Of a DNA stretch of 64,000 nucleotides, positions 34,455-44,202 are shown one piece after another. The translations under genes and the position numbers were made by a program. The notes under the pieces are model-generated. The model searched no databases. It saw nothing but the letters and a program-made list of their open reading frames with translations, and was not told the origin of the DNA. The stretch is taken from the NCBI GenBank assembly GCA_965245735.1, contig CBDFAX010000006.1, positions 23,221 to 87,220 of the forward strand. Reading direction: 5' to 3'. The stretch comes from Abiotrophia sp965245735 (GTDB lineage: Bacteria; Bacillota; Bacilli; Lactobacillales; Aerococcaceae). Each line of letters opens with the position of its first letter. Position 1 is the stretch's first letter.

Positions 34455-35426
34455 ATGAGTGAAGTAACTTTGAAAAAACAACGTAACTGGCAATTGATGG
34501 CCCTCTTGGTCGTCGTTGTATTGATTGCATCAGGCTGTGTGTCCTATGATGCTAATGGTCAACCTTATGGGGCGGTCTATGAATATCTGGGTAAACCAGC
34601 CGCTGCCTTTCTAGACTTCTTAGCTGGCTTCTTATTCAACAGCTATGGTTTAGCTATTATCATTGTGACCTTGCTGACACGGGTCTTTATGTTGCCATCC
34701 TCCCTAAAAATGACGCGTGATACCATGATTAGCCAGGCTCGTATGAAGGTGGCCCAACCAGAAATCAACGAGATTCAAGAAGAAATCAATGCAAGTAAAG
34801 ATCCAGCAGAGCGTGCTCGCTTACAACAAGAGTTGATGGGTGTCTACAAGAAATACAACATCAACATGCTAGGTGGTTTATCTGGCTGCTTGCCACTGCT
34901 CTTACAAATGCCAGTCATCTCGGCTGTTTATGCCGCGATTCGGACTTCGCAAGCTATTCAAAACTCTACCTTCTTAGGCATCCAGTTAGGGCAACGTTCA
35001 ACCCTAATTGTGATTCTGGTGGTTGCTGTCTCTATTCTTCAAAGCTGGCTCATGCAAAAACAAATGCCAAGCACACCAGGTAATGAGAAGGCCGGTCAAA
35101 CAAGTCAAGTTATGTTCTGGATGAACCCAATCCTCTTTGGTTGGATGACTTGGACAACAGATGCTGGTTTAGGGCTCTACTTCTTGGCGGGGGCAGTCTT
35201 CATGATTGGGCAACAGCTCTACACTAACCATGTGGTCAAACCTAAGATTCAAGAAATCATTGACCAAGACATGGCCAACGTTCAGGCAACGCCACGCCGT
35301 CCACGTAAGGATGTAACGGCCCAAGCAACTAAGGAAGCTAACCGTAACCGTCTGGTGCCAACTAAGGAAAGCGTTGGGGCTGCAGGCTCAAAACGCCGCA
35401 ATGCAGGTAAACAAACACGCCGTTAA
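34455..35426 (+). CDS. yidC: Membrane protein insertase YidC (lipoprotein-type)
   Basis: Inserts proteins into the cytoplasmic membrane. The N-terminal LLVVVVLIASGC holds a lipobox with Cys28, as usual for Gram-positive YidC/OxaA. The conserved domain runs from YGLAIIIVTLLTRVFMLPSSLKMTRD, through the cytoplasmic hairpin with PEINEIQEEI, to LPLLLQMPVISAVYAAIR and the final helices. The tail is basic (RRPRKDV...SKRRNAGKQTRR). The 323 residues fit. The ribosome site is weak: GAAGGTG lies 13 nt upstream, and a TTG at 34470 is an alternative start. Confidence 0.94.
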   Translation: MSEVTLKKQRNWQLMALLVVVVLIASGCVSYDANGQPYGAVYEYLGKPAAAFLDFLAGFLFNSYGLAIIIVTLLTRVFMLPSSLKMTRDTMISQARMKVAQPEINEIQEEINASKDPAERARLQQELMGVYKKYNINMLGGLSGCLPLLLQMPVISAVYAAIRTSQAIQNSTFLGIQLGQRSTLIVILVVAVSILQSWLMQKQMPSTPGNEKAGQTSQVMFWMNPILFGWMTWTTDAGLGLYFLAGAVFMIGQQLYTNHVVKPKIQEIIDQDMANVQATPRRPRKDVTAQATKEANRNRLVPTKESVGAAGSKRRNAGKQTRR

Positions 35427-35436
35427 TTATAAGATG

Positions 35437-35468
35437 AGAGGCTGACAAATTTCAGCCTCTTTTTCTTT
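35437..35468 (+). terminator. Terminator after yidC
   Basis: 9-bp stem AGAGGCTGA/TCAGCCTCT with T-rich tail. Confidence 0.87.
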
Positions 35469-35630
35469 TGTCACAAGACAGGCTAACCTAGAAAAAAGGC
35501 TTGAGCAACATGAAATCAGATGGCCAAAAAAGTCCCTAAAAATAGGGCTAGAAACTTTTCTATTGGGGCCATTTGTGGTAGAATAAAACTATTGATTTAC
35601 TGCAAGTAATGGAAGGTATGGAGGTTCGAA

Positions 35631-36266
35631 ATGTCAGCAAGTCGTGGGTTACTCATTGTCTTATCTGGCCCGTCCGGAGTAGGGAAAGGGACAGTGCGGG
35701 CAGCAGTCTTTGCCAATAATCAGTTTCAGTATGTATACTCAGTGTCAGCCACTACACGCGCTCAGCGCCCAGGGGAAGTTGATGGCAAGGATTATTATTT
35801 TGTAAGTCGCGAAGAATTCGAGGCCATGATTCAAAATGAGGATCTACTAGAATATGCTGAATATGTCGGCAACTATTACGGCACACCAATTCAGAAAATT
35901 GAAGAGAACCTGGCTGCCGGTCATGATGTTTTCTTAGAAATTGAAGTTCAAGGTGCCATGAAGGTTAAGGAACGTATGCCAGAAGGGATCTTTATCTTCT
36001 TAGCACCACCTAACTTGGAAGAGTTAGAGTCCCGAATTACGGGGCGGGGAACAGACGCCGCTCATGTCATCCAAGAGCGCATGGCGACAGCCAAGGAAGA
36101 AATCGAATTGATGCAGCATTATGACTATGTCGTAGTCAATGACCAAGTTCAACATGCAGTCGATAAGATTAATGCCATTATTCAATCAGAACATCTCAAA
36201 GTCGAACGTGTAGTGGATCAAATCCGACACGACATGGAAACTTATTACGTAAAGGAGCGGATTTAG
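35631..36266 (+). CDS. gmk: Guanylate kinase
   Basis: Converts GMP to GDP. The P-loop SGPSGVGKGT is at about 11-20, followed by YVYSVSATTRAQRPGEVDGKDYYFVSREEF (the GMP-binding block) and FLEIEVQGAMKVKE. Length 211 residues, standard. GGAGG lies before the ATG; TAGAAT at 35579-35584 with TTTTCT 17 bp upstream is a weak promoter candidate. It is 2 nt before rpoZ, the common gmk-rpoZ-priA order. Confidence 0.97.
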   Translation: MSASRGLLIVLSGPSGVGKGTVRAAVFANNQFQYVYSVSATTRAQRPGEVDGKDYYFVSREEFEAMIQNEDLLEYAEYVGNYYGTPIQKIEENLAAGHDVFLEIEVQGAMKVKERMPEGIFIFLAPPNLEELESRITGRGTDAAHVIQERMATAKEEIELMQHYDYVVVNDQVQHAVDKINAIIQSEHLKVERVVDQIRHDMETYYVKERI

Positions 36267-36268
36267 CC

Positions 36269-36466
36269 ATGATGCTATACCCATCAATTGATAAATTATT
36301 AGAGAAGGTACCTTCCAAATACAGCTTGATTATTCTAGCTAGCAAACGATCACACGATTTGCAAGTCTACCAGAACCCACAACTAGACAAGTATGAGTCA
36401 GTTAAGGCCGTAGGTAAGTCACTCGAAGAAGTCATTGACGGCAAATTATATATCAAAGAAGACTAG
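36269..36466 (+). CDS. rpoZ: RNA polymerase omega subunit
   Basis: Small assembly subunit of RNA polymerase. The 65 residues include MLYPSIDKLLEKVPSKYSLIILASKRSHDL, matching the conserved omega segment (SKYxLVxxASKRARxL); here His-Asp replaces the usual Ala-Arg. It sits 2 nt after gmk. The first two codons are both ATG, so the start may be 36269 or 36272. Confidence 0.93.
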   Translation: MMLYPSIDKLLEKVPSKYSLIILASKRSHDLQVYQNPQLDKYESVKAVGKSLEEVIDGKLYIKED

Positions 36467-36470
36467 TCAA

Positions 36471-36522
36471 GAAACTACTATGAGGACGTGTGTATGCAGT
36501 TCATATCATAGTAGTTTTTTCT
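36471..36522 (+). terminator. Terminator after rpoZ
   Basis: 12-bp stem AAACTACTATGA and complement with an unusually long loop (about 22 nt) and a T run. Confidence 0.75.
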
Positions 36523-36562
36523 ACAAATTCCCCTGAATTCATTCGGAGAAAGGAGCCTGCCC

Positions 36563-38968
36563 ATGTTTGTCAAGGTGATTGTCGATATTCCGGCTGCCCA
36601 AGTCAATCGACCCTTTGATTACCAAGTCCCTGAGGCCTATCAGGATAGTCTACAACTCGGCATGCGGGTACAAGTTCCTTTCGGCAATCGCCAATTACTT
36701 GGCTTTGTGGTGGGCATTCACCATACCAGTGACTTCAAAGGGACACTCAAGCCCATTACAGCAGTCCTAGACTATGAATCCTTTATTAACGAGGAGCTAC
36801 TAGACTTGAGTGAGCATCTGGCCCAGACCTTACATGCCTTCCGCATTAATGTTCTGCAAGCTATGTTGCCTGCCATGCTCAAAGTCAAATATCAGAATAT
36901 CTTTTTAATTCATCAACCCCAAGCTCTCAGTGACTATCAGCTACCAAGTGACTGGCTCAATCAGAGTCAACTTGACAAGGACCAGCTAGAGGCGCAGTTA
37001 AGTCGCAAGCAAATCAAGCAACTATTAGACCAAGGCGCACTGGAGTTGGTCTATCAGGTCCAAGACCAGACCACTACTAAGACTCAGACTATGATTGAGC
37101 TGGCTATGCCGGCTGAGGCCATCCAACAGGTCATCCAAGAGCTACCCGCTAGAAGTCAGAAAGTAGCTCAGCTCTTGACCTATCTCTTAGCATCGGGTCA
37201 GCCCCAGTGGGAACAACAAACTCTCTTGGCCGCTAGCCAAGTCAGCGTTAGTAGCCTTAAGACAGCTCTCAAACATGGATATATCAAGTCCCAAAAAGTC
37301 AGTGTCTATCGAGATCCCTTGGCTCATCTGGAGGTCGAGCAGAGTCATAGTCGGACTTTGACGGAGGCTCAGAAGTCAGTCTATGAGCAGGTTGCCCAGG
37401 CACTAGAAGCACATCAGGACCAGACCTTCTTACTAGAAGGTGTCACTGGTAGTGGTAAGACCGAAGTCTATCTCCAGCTCATGGCCAAGGCCAGCCAAAT
37501 GGGCCGGGGCGCCATTCTCCTAGTCCCTGAAATTGCCTTAACCCCGCAGATGGTGCGTCAGGTTAAGAGTCGCTTTCAAACTGGGGTAGCGGTCTTGCAC
37601 TCAGGCCTGACTAATTCCCAGAAATACGATGAGTGGCGCCGCATTATTCGCGGTCAAGCTACCATTGTGGTAGGGGCCCGGTCTTCGATTTTTGCGCCTA
37701 TTCGTGATCTAGGTCTAGTCATCATTGACGAAGAACATGAGACCACCTACAAGCAATCGGATACGCCACGCTATCATGCCAGAGAAGTGGCCATCTGGCG
37801 CTGTCACTATCACCAGGCACCACTGCTTCTGGGGTCGGCGACCCCTTCACTGGAGTCTCGCTCGCGGGCCCAGGTGGGGCGCTACCAACATCTGCGTTTG
37901 CCTGATCGTGTGAACGGGCGGCCTTTGCCACCCGTTACCCTGGTGGATATGACCAAGGAAATGGTCCAACATACCACGGACGAATTATCTTCTGTCCTCA
38001 AGGACAAGATTGCTGACCGTCTAGCTAAGGGGCAACAGATTGTGCTCTTACTTAATCGGCGGGGCTACGCCTCTTATATGCTCTGTCGGGAATGTGGCCA
38101 AGTCATTCAATGCCCACGTTGCGATATTTCCTTAACCTATCACAAGCATGAGCATCGGCTCAAATGTCATTACTGTGACTACCAAAGCCCAGTACCTGAC
38201 CGCTGTCCTAACTGCCATAGTGACTATCTCAGAACTTTTGGCTTAGGAACGCAGAAGATTGAGGAATTACTCAATCAACATTTTCCTGACGCGCGTGTAA
38301 TCCGCATGGATATGGATACGACACGCAAGAAGGGCCAACACGAAGCCCTCTTGGATAGCTTCCGTCGCCATGAAGCGGATATTCTCCTAGGAACTCAAAT
38401 GATTGCCAAGGGTTTGGACTTTGAAAACGTGACCCTAGTCGGTGTAATCAATGCTGATACGGCCCTCAATCTGCCGGATTTCAGGGCAGGGGAGAAGACC
38501 TTCCAACTCTTGACCCAAGTAGCCGGACGTACAGGCCGGGGGCGTTTTGAGGGGGAGGTCCTGATTCAGACCTATAATCCAGACCACTATGTTATGCAAT
38601 TGGCCAAGCAACATGATTATGAGTCCTTCTTCTACTATGAGATGAAGCGGCGTCATCTAGGCCATTATCCGCCTTATTTCTATACCACTTTAATTACCAT
38701 TTCTAGCAAATACCAGGCCAAGGCCCAAGCTATGAGCCACCAAGTTAAGCAAGCCCTCTTGGCAAGTGGCGCACCGATAGAGATTCTAGGTCCCAGCCAG
38801 GGCGCCATTGCTCGGATTAATGAACGCTATTATTTCCAACTCTTACTCAAGTACAAGGATGGTCAAGTCATCAAGGAAACTCTTGGGACAATCTTGGACC
38901 AATCCCAACTTGAAGCCAAGCAGGGGATTTATATCACCATTGACCACGAGCCACTCTTTTTCAACTAG
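36563..38968 (+). CDS. priA: Primosomal replication restart helicase PriA
   Basis: Restarts stalled replication forks. The 801 residues carry the N-terminal 3' DNA-binding domain (VIVDIPAAQVNRPFDYQVP), Walker A GVTGSGKTEVYLQ, the DEEH box in VIIDEEHETTYKQSDTPRYHAREVA, helicase motifs GSATPSLES and LLNRRGYASY. Two zinc sites lie in CRECGQVIQCPRCDIS and CHYCDYQSPVPDRCPNCHS. The C-terminal domain includes the VAGRTGRG motif. GAAAGGAG precedes the ATG. First gene of a tight run priA-fmt-rsmB. Confidence 0.97.
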   Translation: MFVKVIVDIPAAQVNRPFDYQVPEAYQDSLQLGMRVQVPFGNRQLLGFVVGIHHTSDFKGTLKPITAVLDYESFINEELLDLSEHLAQTLHAFRINVLQAMLPAMLKVKYQNIFLIHQPQALSDYQLPSDWLNQSQLDKDQLEAQLSRKQIKQLLDQGALELVYQVQDQTTTKTQTMIELAMPAEAIQQVIQELPARSQKVAQLLTYLLASGQPQWEQQTLLAASQVSVSSLKTALKHGYIKSQKVSVYRDPLAHLEVEQSHSRTLTEAQKSVYEQVAQALEAHQDQTFLLEGVTGSGKTEVYLQLMAKASQMGRGAILLVPEIALTPQMVRQVKSRFQTGVAVLHSGLTNSQKYDEWRRIIRGQATIVVGARSSIFAPIRDLGLVIIDEEHETTYKQSDTPRYHAREVAIWRCHYHQAPLLLGSATPSLESRSRAQVGRYQHLRLPDRVNGRPLPPVTLVDMTKEMVQHTTDELSSVLKDKIADRLAKGQQIVLLLNRRGYASYMLCRECGQVIQCPRCDISLTYHKHEHRLKCHYCDYQSPVPDRCPNCHSDYLRTFGLGTQKIEELLNQHFPDARVIRMDMDTTRKKGQHEALLDSFRRHEADILLGTQMIAKGLDFENVTLVGVINADTALNLPDFRAGEKTFQLLTQVAGRTGRGRFEGEVLIQTYNPDHYVMQLAKQHDYESFFYYEMKRRHLGHYPPYFYTTLITISSKYQAKAQAMSHQVKQALLASGAPIEILGPSQGAIARINERYYFQLLLKYKDGQVIKETLGTILDQSQLEAKQGIYITIDHEPLFFN

Positions 38969-38983
38969 TGAGGTGTATCGAAC

Positions 38984-39979
38984 ATGAAAAAAATTATCTT
39001 TATGGGAACACCGCAGTTTGCGGCAGAAATTCTCCAAGGCTTACTCGAGCATGCCTCCTACCAGGTCATTGCGGTAGTGACCCAGCCTGACCGTCCGGTC
39101 GGACGCAAACGGATCCTGACCCAGTCACCCGTTAAGCAATTGGCCTTGGCCCATGATATTCCCCTCTACCAACCTGAACGCATTAGTCGTTCTGAGGAAT
39201 TAGAAGAACTGATTAATTTAGATGCTGACATTATCGTGACGGCGGCTTATGGTCAGTTTATTCCCACCCGTCTTATTAATTCAACGCCTCATACGGCTAT
39301 TAATGTCCATGCTTCGCTACTACCAAAGTATCGAGGCGCTGCACCTATCCATTATGCCATCTGGAAGGGCGATCATGAGACCGGTATTTCTATTATTTAC
39401 ATGACCAAAGAAATGGATGCAGGGGATATTCTAGCCCAACGTTCCTGTGTCATCGAATCAGATGAGACCGTGGGTGGCCTCTTTGGTAAGTTGGCTATTA
39501 TCGGGCGGGAATTGCTCCTCGATACCCTCTTCAAGCTTTTTGCCAATGAGATTACAGCGGTGGAGCAAGATGTCAGCCAAGTGGTCTTTTCGCCTTCAAT
39601 TACCAAGGAACAAGAACAGCTTAACTGGCATGAGTCTGCTCACCAGGTGGACTGTCATGTTCGGGCCTTCAATCCTTTCCCTTCGACTTATACGGTCTTA
39701 GGAGACTTGCGGATTAAGGTTTGGGCAGGAGCACCAATGGATTATGAGCCAAGGCCAGAAGATCTAGCCGCGGAACCAGGGACCATTCTGGCCTATAAAC
39801 GTAAACACCTGATTGTTAAGTGCGGTCATCATTCCTATTATGGCATCCGTGAGTGGCAGGAGTCTGGCAAGAAGCGCCTAAGCCTGGAAGACTATTTCAA
39901 GGGCAATGACTTAGCTCAATTAGCGGGCCAAGTTTTCGCTTCAGCACAAGTAGAAGAAGAGGAAAGTAATGAAAGTTAA
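38984..39979 (+). CDS. fmt: Methionyl-tRNA formyltransferase
   Basis: Formylates initiator Met-tRNA. It starts KKIIFMGTPQFA, with the catalytic block INVHASLLPKYRGAAPIHYAIWKGD containing the Asn and His residues, and DAGDI. The C-terminal tRNA-binding domain covers the last ~110 residues. 331 residues with a slightly long acidic tail. GAGGTG precedes the ATG. It overlaps rsmB by 11 nt. Confidence 0.97.
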   Translation: MKKIIFMGTPQFAAEILQGLLEHASYQVIAVVTQPDRPVGRKRILTQSPVKQLALAHDIPLYQPERISRSEELEELINLDADIIVTAAYGQFIPTRLINSTPHTAINVHASLLPKYRGAAPIHYAIWKGDHETGISIIYMTKEMDAGDILAQRSCVIESDETVGGLFGKLAIIGRELLLDTLFKLFANEITAVEQDVSQVVFSPSITKEQEQLNWHESAHQVDCHVRAFNPFPSTYTVLGDLRIKVWAGAPMDYEPRPEDLAAEPGTILAYKRKHLIVKCGHHSYYGIREWQESGKKRLSLEDYFKGNDLAQLAGQVFASAQVEEEESNES

Positions 39980-41342
39980 GACACTAGCCACTAAGCGGCT
40001 CAAGAATAATGTTCGCTTTCAGGCTTTACAGCTGCTGGTAGAGATTGACTGGCATGACCAGTATTCCAATGTCCTTCTCAATCGGGCGCTGAGCCAGACA
40101 GAACTCAAGCCAGTCGACCAAGGGCTTTTAGTCAACTTAGTCTATGGTAGCATCCAGCATCGTTTGACCCTGGACTTCTACTTGGAACCTTTCATCAAAG
40201 GCAAGAAGTTAGAGCCATGGATTCGCTCCCTCTTAAGAATGACCGTCTATCAGATGCTTTACCTGGAGCGAATCCCTGACCATGCAGCCATTAACGAAGC
40301 GGTTAACATTGCCAAACTCAATGGCCATGCAGGCTTGGCTGGCCTAGTCAACGGCGTCTTGCGCAATTTCCGTCGTCAGGAACTACGCTCCTTGGACACA
40401 GTGACAGACCCAGTTCAAGCCCTCAGCATTCAATACAGTATGGCCCCTTGGATTGTGGCCCTCTTACAAAAACAGTATGACCAGTCAATTTTGGCTGATT
40501 TATTGGCTAGCCTCAACCAACGTCCACGTCTAACGGCTAGAATTCAAGCCCATCCTAATGAACGCGACCAAATCCTGGCCCAGCTAAGGGCAGCCGGCTA
40601 TCAGGTTGAGGCCGGCAACCTATCGCCTTATGCTATTGAAAGCTTAGATGGTCGAATCATAGAGTCGCCAGCCTTTCAAGCAGGGCGTTTGACCATTCAG
40701 GATGAATCTTCTATGTTGGTGGCCCCAATCGGCCGGCCAGTAGCAGGACAACGACTCTTAGATGCTTGCAGTGCCCCTGGAGGCAAGGCGACGCATATGG
40801 CCTTTCTACTGCAAAACGGTCACTTGGATGCCTTAGATATTTCTCAAGCCAAGCTAGACTTGGTGGCGGGACACATGGAACGCCTAGGTTTAAGCCAACA
40901 AGAGGACTTGAACATTTCGCTTCATGCGACAAATGCCTTAGACTTTATGCCCCCAAGTGGGACACTCTATGATATAATCTATTTGGATGCACCATGTTCA
41001 GGTCTCGGCCTCATGCGTCGCAAACCTGAAATTAAATACACTAAGCAAGCAAGCGATATTGAAGCACTTAGCAAGCTTCAGAGTCAGCTCTTAGACCATG
41101 TTGCCAGTCTGCTCAAACCAGGCGGAACCTTAGTCTATTCAACCTGTACCTTGGCTCAAGCTGAAAACCAAGCCCAGGTCCAGGCCTTCTTGGCAAGACA
41201 GGCTGACTTCCAACTCAGTCCGATAGGGCCAGAAGAAGTTCAAGGAGCGTCAGTTCTGACTGCAGATGGCATGATTGAAGTCTTGCCACAAGACTACTTG
41301 ACCGATGGCTTCTTCATTGCACGTATGACTAAGTCAGCCTAG
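39969..41342 (+). CDS. rsmB: 16S rRNA m5C967 methyltransferase
   Basis: Methylates C967 of 16S rRNA. The N-terminal NusB-like domain (NNVRFQALQLLVEIDWHDQYSNVLLNRAL) and the Rossmann-fold MTase have SAM motif LLDACSAPGGKATHMAFLL, LDAPCSGLG with one catalytic Cys and VYSTCTLAQAENQ with the second. The 457 residues are normal. GAGGAA lies inside the end of fmt, implying coupled translation. It is followed by stp-prkC. Confidence 0.96.
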   Translation: MKVKTLATKRLKNNVRFQALQLLVEIDWHDQYSNVLLNRALSQTELKPVDQGLLVNLVYGSIQHRLTLDFYLEPFIKGKKLEPWIRSLLRMTVYQMLYLERIPDHAAINEAVNIAKLNGHAGLAGLVNGVLRNFRRQELRSLDTVTDPVQALSIQYSMAPWIVALLQKQYDQSILADLLASLNQRPRLTARIQAHPNERDQILAQLRAAGYQVEAGNLSPYAIESLDGRIIESPAFQAGRLTIQDESSMLVAPIGRPVAGQRLLDACSAPGGKATHMAFLLQNGHLDALDISQAKLDLVAGHMERLGLSQQEDLNISLHATNALDFMPPSGTLYDIIYLDAPCSGLGLMRRKPEIKYTKQASDIEALSKLQSQLLDHVASLLKPGGTLVYSTCTLAQAENQAQVQAFLARQADFQLSPIGPEEVQGASVLTADGMIEVLPQDYLTDGFFIARMTKSA

Positions 41343-41385
41343 CTTGCACTAAAAATCAACATATGAAGGAAACAGAGGTGACTAA

Positions 41386-42153
41386 ATGAAACTTGCACTA
41401 TGTTCCAATATCGGGAAACGTCGAACAACCAACCAGGATTATGCGGATTATTTTCTTAATGATTTTGGACAACTCCTGCTCATCCTCTGTGACGGGGTAG
41501 GGGGCCATTTGGGTGGCGACGTGGCCAGTCAACGGACCACCCAATATATTGGGCAGTATTTCCAAGATTTGAACCAGGCCTTAGCACCTGAACAGGTGTC
41601 AGCTTGGATTGAGGGGACTTTAAAGCTAGTCAACCAGCAAATTTATCAAGAAGCCCAAGCCGATAAGAACTTGAACGGCATGGGGACTACCATTGTCTTG
41701 GCCTTGATTGTAGATGGCACCATTTATTTAGGCCATGTAGGGGATAGCCGCGCTTATATTTACAAGGAAGGTAAGCTCCAGCAATATACTGAGGATCATT
41801 CCTTGGTCAATGAATTGATTCGGGCAGGAGAAATTACCTTGGAAGAATCCTATCTGCATCCCCACCGTAATGCCGTCACCCAATCCATTGGTTTGACGCA
41901 TCCACTTGAGGTAGCCATTCAGACCGTACCAAGCCAGGAGGCTGAAATGTTGCTCCTATGCTCAGATGGCTTGACAAATATGGTGTCACCTCAAGCCTTG
42001 GAAGAGCTCTTCCAGTCATCGCGCCAAGAGGCAGATTTTGCCCAACAATTAATTGCAGCAGCTAATGAAGCCGGAGGTATGGATAACATTTCCGTTATCA
42101 TTGCTTCAGACTTAAGCACAGAAAACTTAGAGGAGGTATCTGAATGGAAATAG
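41386..42153 (+). CDS. stp: PP2C-type Ser/Thr phosphatase partner of PrkC
   Basis: Reverses phosphorylation by the PASTA kinase (PrpC/IreP/Stp). It begins CSNIGKRRTTNQDYADY, and the metal-binding motifs LCDGVGGHLGGDVAS, GDSRAYIY, LCSDGLTNMV and GGMDNISVII are all present, so it is predicted active. 255 residues. It overlaps prkC by 10 nt, so phosphatase and kinase are made together. The likely shared target, IreB, is encoded at 11.4 kb. Confidence 0.96.
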   Translation: MKLALCSNIGKRRTTNQDYADYFLNDFGQLLLILCDGVGGHLGGDVASQRTTQYIGQYFQDLNQALAPEQVSAWIEGTLKLVNQQIYQEAQADKNLNGMGTTIVLALIVDGTIYLGHVGDSRAYIYKEGKLQQYTEDHSLVNELIRAGEITLEESYLHPHRNAVTQSIGLTHPLEVAIQTVPSQEAEMLLLCSDGLTNMVSPQALEELFQSSRQEADFAQQLIAAANEAGGMDNISVIIASDLSTENLEEVSEWK

Positions 42154-44123
42154 GCGATAAATTATCAGGCAGATACCTGCTGACAGACTTTATCGGTCAG
42201 GGCGGGATGGCCAATGTTTTCCTAGCCCAAGACTTAATCTTAGAAAGACAAGTTGCCGTTAAAGTCCTGCGTTTTGACTTCCAAGACAACCAGGATGCCA
42301 TCCGTCGCTTCCAACGTGAAGCTATGTCGGCTAGCCAATTGTTACACCGCAACATCGTCGAAATCTATGATGTCGAGGAGAAAGAAGACCAGCAATACAT
42401 CGTCATGGAGTATGTGGATGGGACGGATCTTAAGACTTATATTCGCCAAAATGCACCCCTATCTTTAGAACTAGTGGTACTCATTATGAGTCAGATCCTG
42501 TCGGCTATTGAAGTGGCTCATAAGAACCAAATTATTCACCGGGATATTAAGCCTCAGAATATTTTGATTACCAAGACGGGCGCTATTAAGATTACCGACT
42601 TTGGGATTGCCATTGCCCTGTCGGATACTTCTATTACTCAGACTAATACGCTCTTGGGTTCGGTTCATTACCTATCACCTGAGCAAGCGCGTGGTAGCAA
42701 TGCGACTGTTAAGTCAGATATCTACGCCCTAGGGGTCGTCCTCTATGAATTGATTACTGGCTCTGTGCCATTTGATGGCGAATCGGCTGTTTCGGTGGCC
42801 CTCAAGCACTTCCAGGAAGAATTCCCACGTATCCGTGACAAGATGGACTATGTGCCGCAAAGCTTGGAAAACGTAGTCCTCAAGGCTACTGCTAAGGACC
42901 CAGCCAACCGCTACGATTCTGTTCACAGTATGTTAGCGGACCTATCGACGGCGCTCAATGCTAGCCGCATGAATGAGCCAGTCTTTGTCCCCAATGCTAG
43001 TGGTCAGGCGCGAGTTCAAATGAAGCCTATTAAACCGGTCAAAACACCGGTTGCGGCTCCAATTGAAGCGCCAGAACCCATCGATTATGATGCCTATCAA
43101 CGCATTGACGAGGTGGCACCTTTGGATAAGCCACGTCGTAAACGGCGGATTGCAGCTTGGTTCTTGGCCATCATCAGTCTCTTGGTCATTTGCGGTGGCG
43201 TCTATATCGCCTATACGCGCTTGACCGAGTATACTTCTGTGCCGGAAGTAGCCAAGCTCAGCAAGGATGAGGCGGTACAGAAAATTCAAGCAGCCAATCT
43301 ACAAGTGGGAGCCATTAAGCAGACTTGGAGTGACAGCATTCCTCAGGGTCAGGTGATTAAATCAACACCAGGCTCAGGCGCTCGGATTCGTAAGGCTTCA
43401 ACGGTCGATTTAGAAATCAGTAACGGGAAAGAACAGGTTGAAATTGGCAACTATGTCGGTCAAGATTATGAATCGGTTCGCTCCCAACTGACCGCAGCCA
43501 ACTTTATTGTAGAGCGCCGTGACTTTGCTTCTACGCCAGAGAATAATGGTAAGATTTTAGCCCAAAGTGTGGAGCCAGGTTCCAAGGTAGTGCCAAGCAA
43601 TACCTCCCTAGTCTTCACCGTAGGGAAGGTGGCAGAGTCCACCACCATGCAGGATTTCAACAACTTGCCATTGGAAATGGTGCAAAACTTCGCGGAAGCT
43701 AACGGATTGACGGTTGACGTCAGTGAAGACTATGACAATGACATTCCTAAAGGGCGTGTCATCAGCCAAAGGCCTAAATATGGCGTTGCCCTGAGTCAAG
43801 GCGATACCATCAAGGTTACCGTTTCGAAAGGTCGTAAAGAAGAGAAGGTTCTGACGGCAGTTCAACGGGTAAATATTGAGTACGTGCCAAAATATGCTAG
43901 CACGGACGTCAACCAACGTAACCCATTGCCGAATAAGATTCAGGTCTTCATTGGCGATAGTCGCAACAATATTAATACGCTGGCCCAAGAATTTGAGATC
44001 TCTGAATCACGTAGCATCGAGATTCTGCTCTATATTATGGAAGGCGGCGTCGGTCAATACCGCGTCATGCGGGATGGCGAAGTCATTGCAGAGAGCAATG
44101 AAGTTTATCCAAATGATAATTAA
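42144..44123 (+). CDS. prkC: PASTA-domain Ser/Thr protein kinase
   Basis: Membrane kinase sensing wall fragments or lipid II (PrkC/IreK/StkP). The cytoplasmic kinase domain (about 10-270) has GQGGMANVF, catalytic Lys40 (VAVKVL), HRDIKPQNIL and DFGIA with an activation loop rich in Thr. A juxtamembrane linker is followed by one membrane helix (about 336-358) and three PASTA repeats (about 365-428, 430-497, 503-568). It ends with an extra ~85-residue domain (LTAVQRVNIEYVPKYASTD...) beyond the PASTA repeats. 659 residues. Overlaps stp and is followed by a strong terminator. Confidence 0.95.
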   Translation: MEIGDKLSGRYLLTDFIGQGGMANVFLAQDLILERQVAVKVLRFDFQDNQDAIRRFQREAMSASQLLHRNIVEIYDVEEKEDQQYIVMEYVDGTDLKTYIRQNAPLSLELVVLIMSQILSAIEVAHKNQIIHRDIKPQNILITKTGAIKITDFGIAIALSDTSITQTNTLLGSVHYLSPEQARGSNATVKSDIYALGVVLYELITGSVPFDGESAVSVALKHFQEEFPRIRDKMDYVPQSLENVVLKATAKDPANRYDSVHSMLADLSTALNASRMNEPVFVPNASGQARVQMKPIKPVKTPVAAPIEAPEPIDYDAYQRIDEVAPLDKPRRKRRIAAWFLAIISLLVICGGVYIAYTRLTEYTSVPEVAKLSKDEAVQKIQAANLQVGAIKQTWSDSIPQGQVIKSTPGSGARIRKASTVDLEISNGKEQVEIGNYVGQDYESVRSQLTAANFIVERRDFASTPENNGKILAQSVEPGSKVVPSNTSLVFTVGKVAESTTMQDFNNLPLEMVQNFAEANGLTVDVSEDYDNDIPKGRVISQRPKYGVALSQGDTIKVTVSKGRKEEKVLTAVQRVNIEYVPKYASTDVNQRNPLPNKIQVFIGDSRNNINTLAQEFEISESRSIEILLYIMEGGVGQYRVMRDGEVIAESNEVYPNDN

Positions 44124-44127
44124 CCCT

Positions 44128-44156
44128 AAGAGGCTAGAAATTTCTAGCCTCTTTTT
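44128..44156 (+). terminator. Terminator after prkC
   Basis: Perfect 13-bp palindrome AAGAGGCTAGAAA/TTTCTAGCCTCTT with T5. Confidence 0.88.
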
Positions 44157-44202
44157 GATAGCAGAGTCGGACTGATAGTCTGGAAAGTTTGGTCAGCCAG
44201 AA

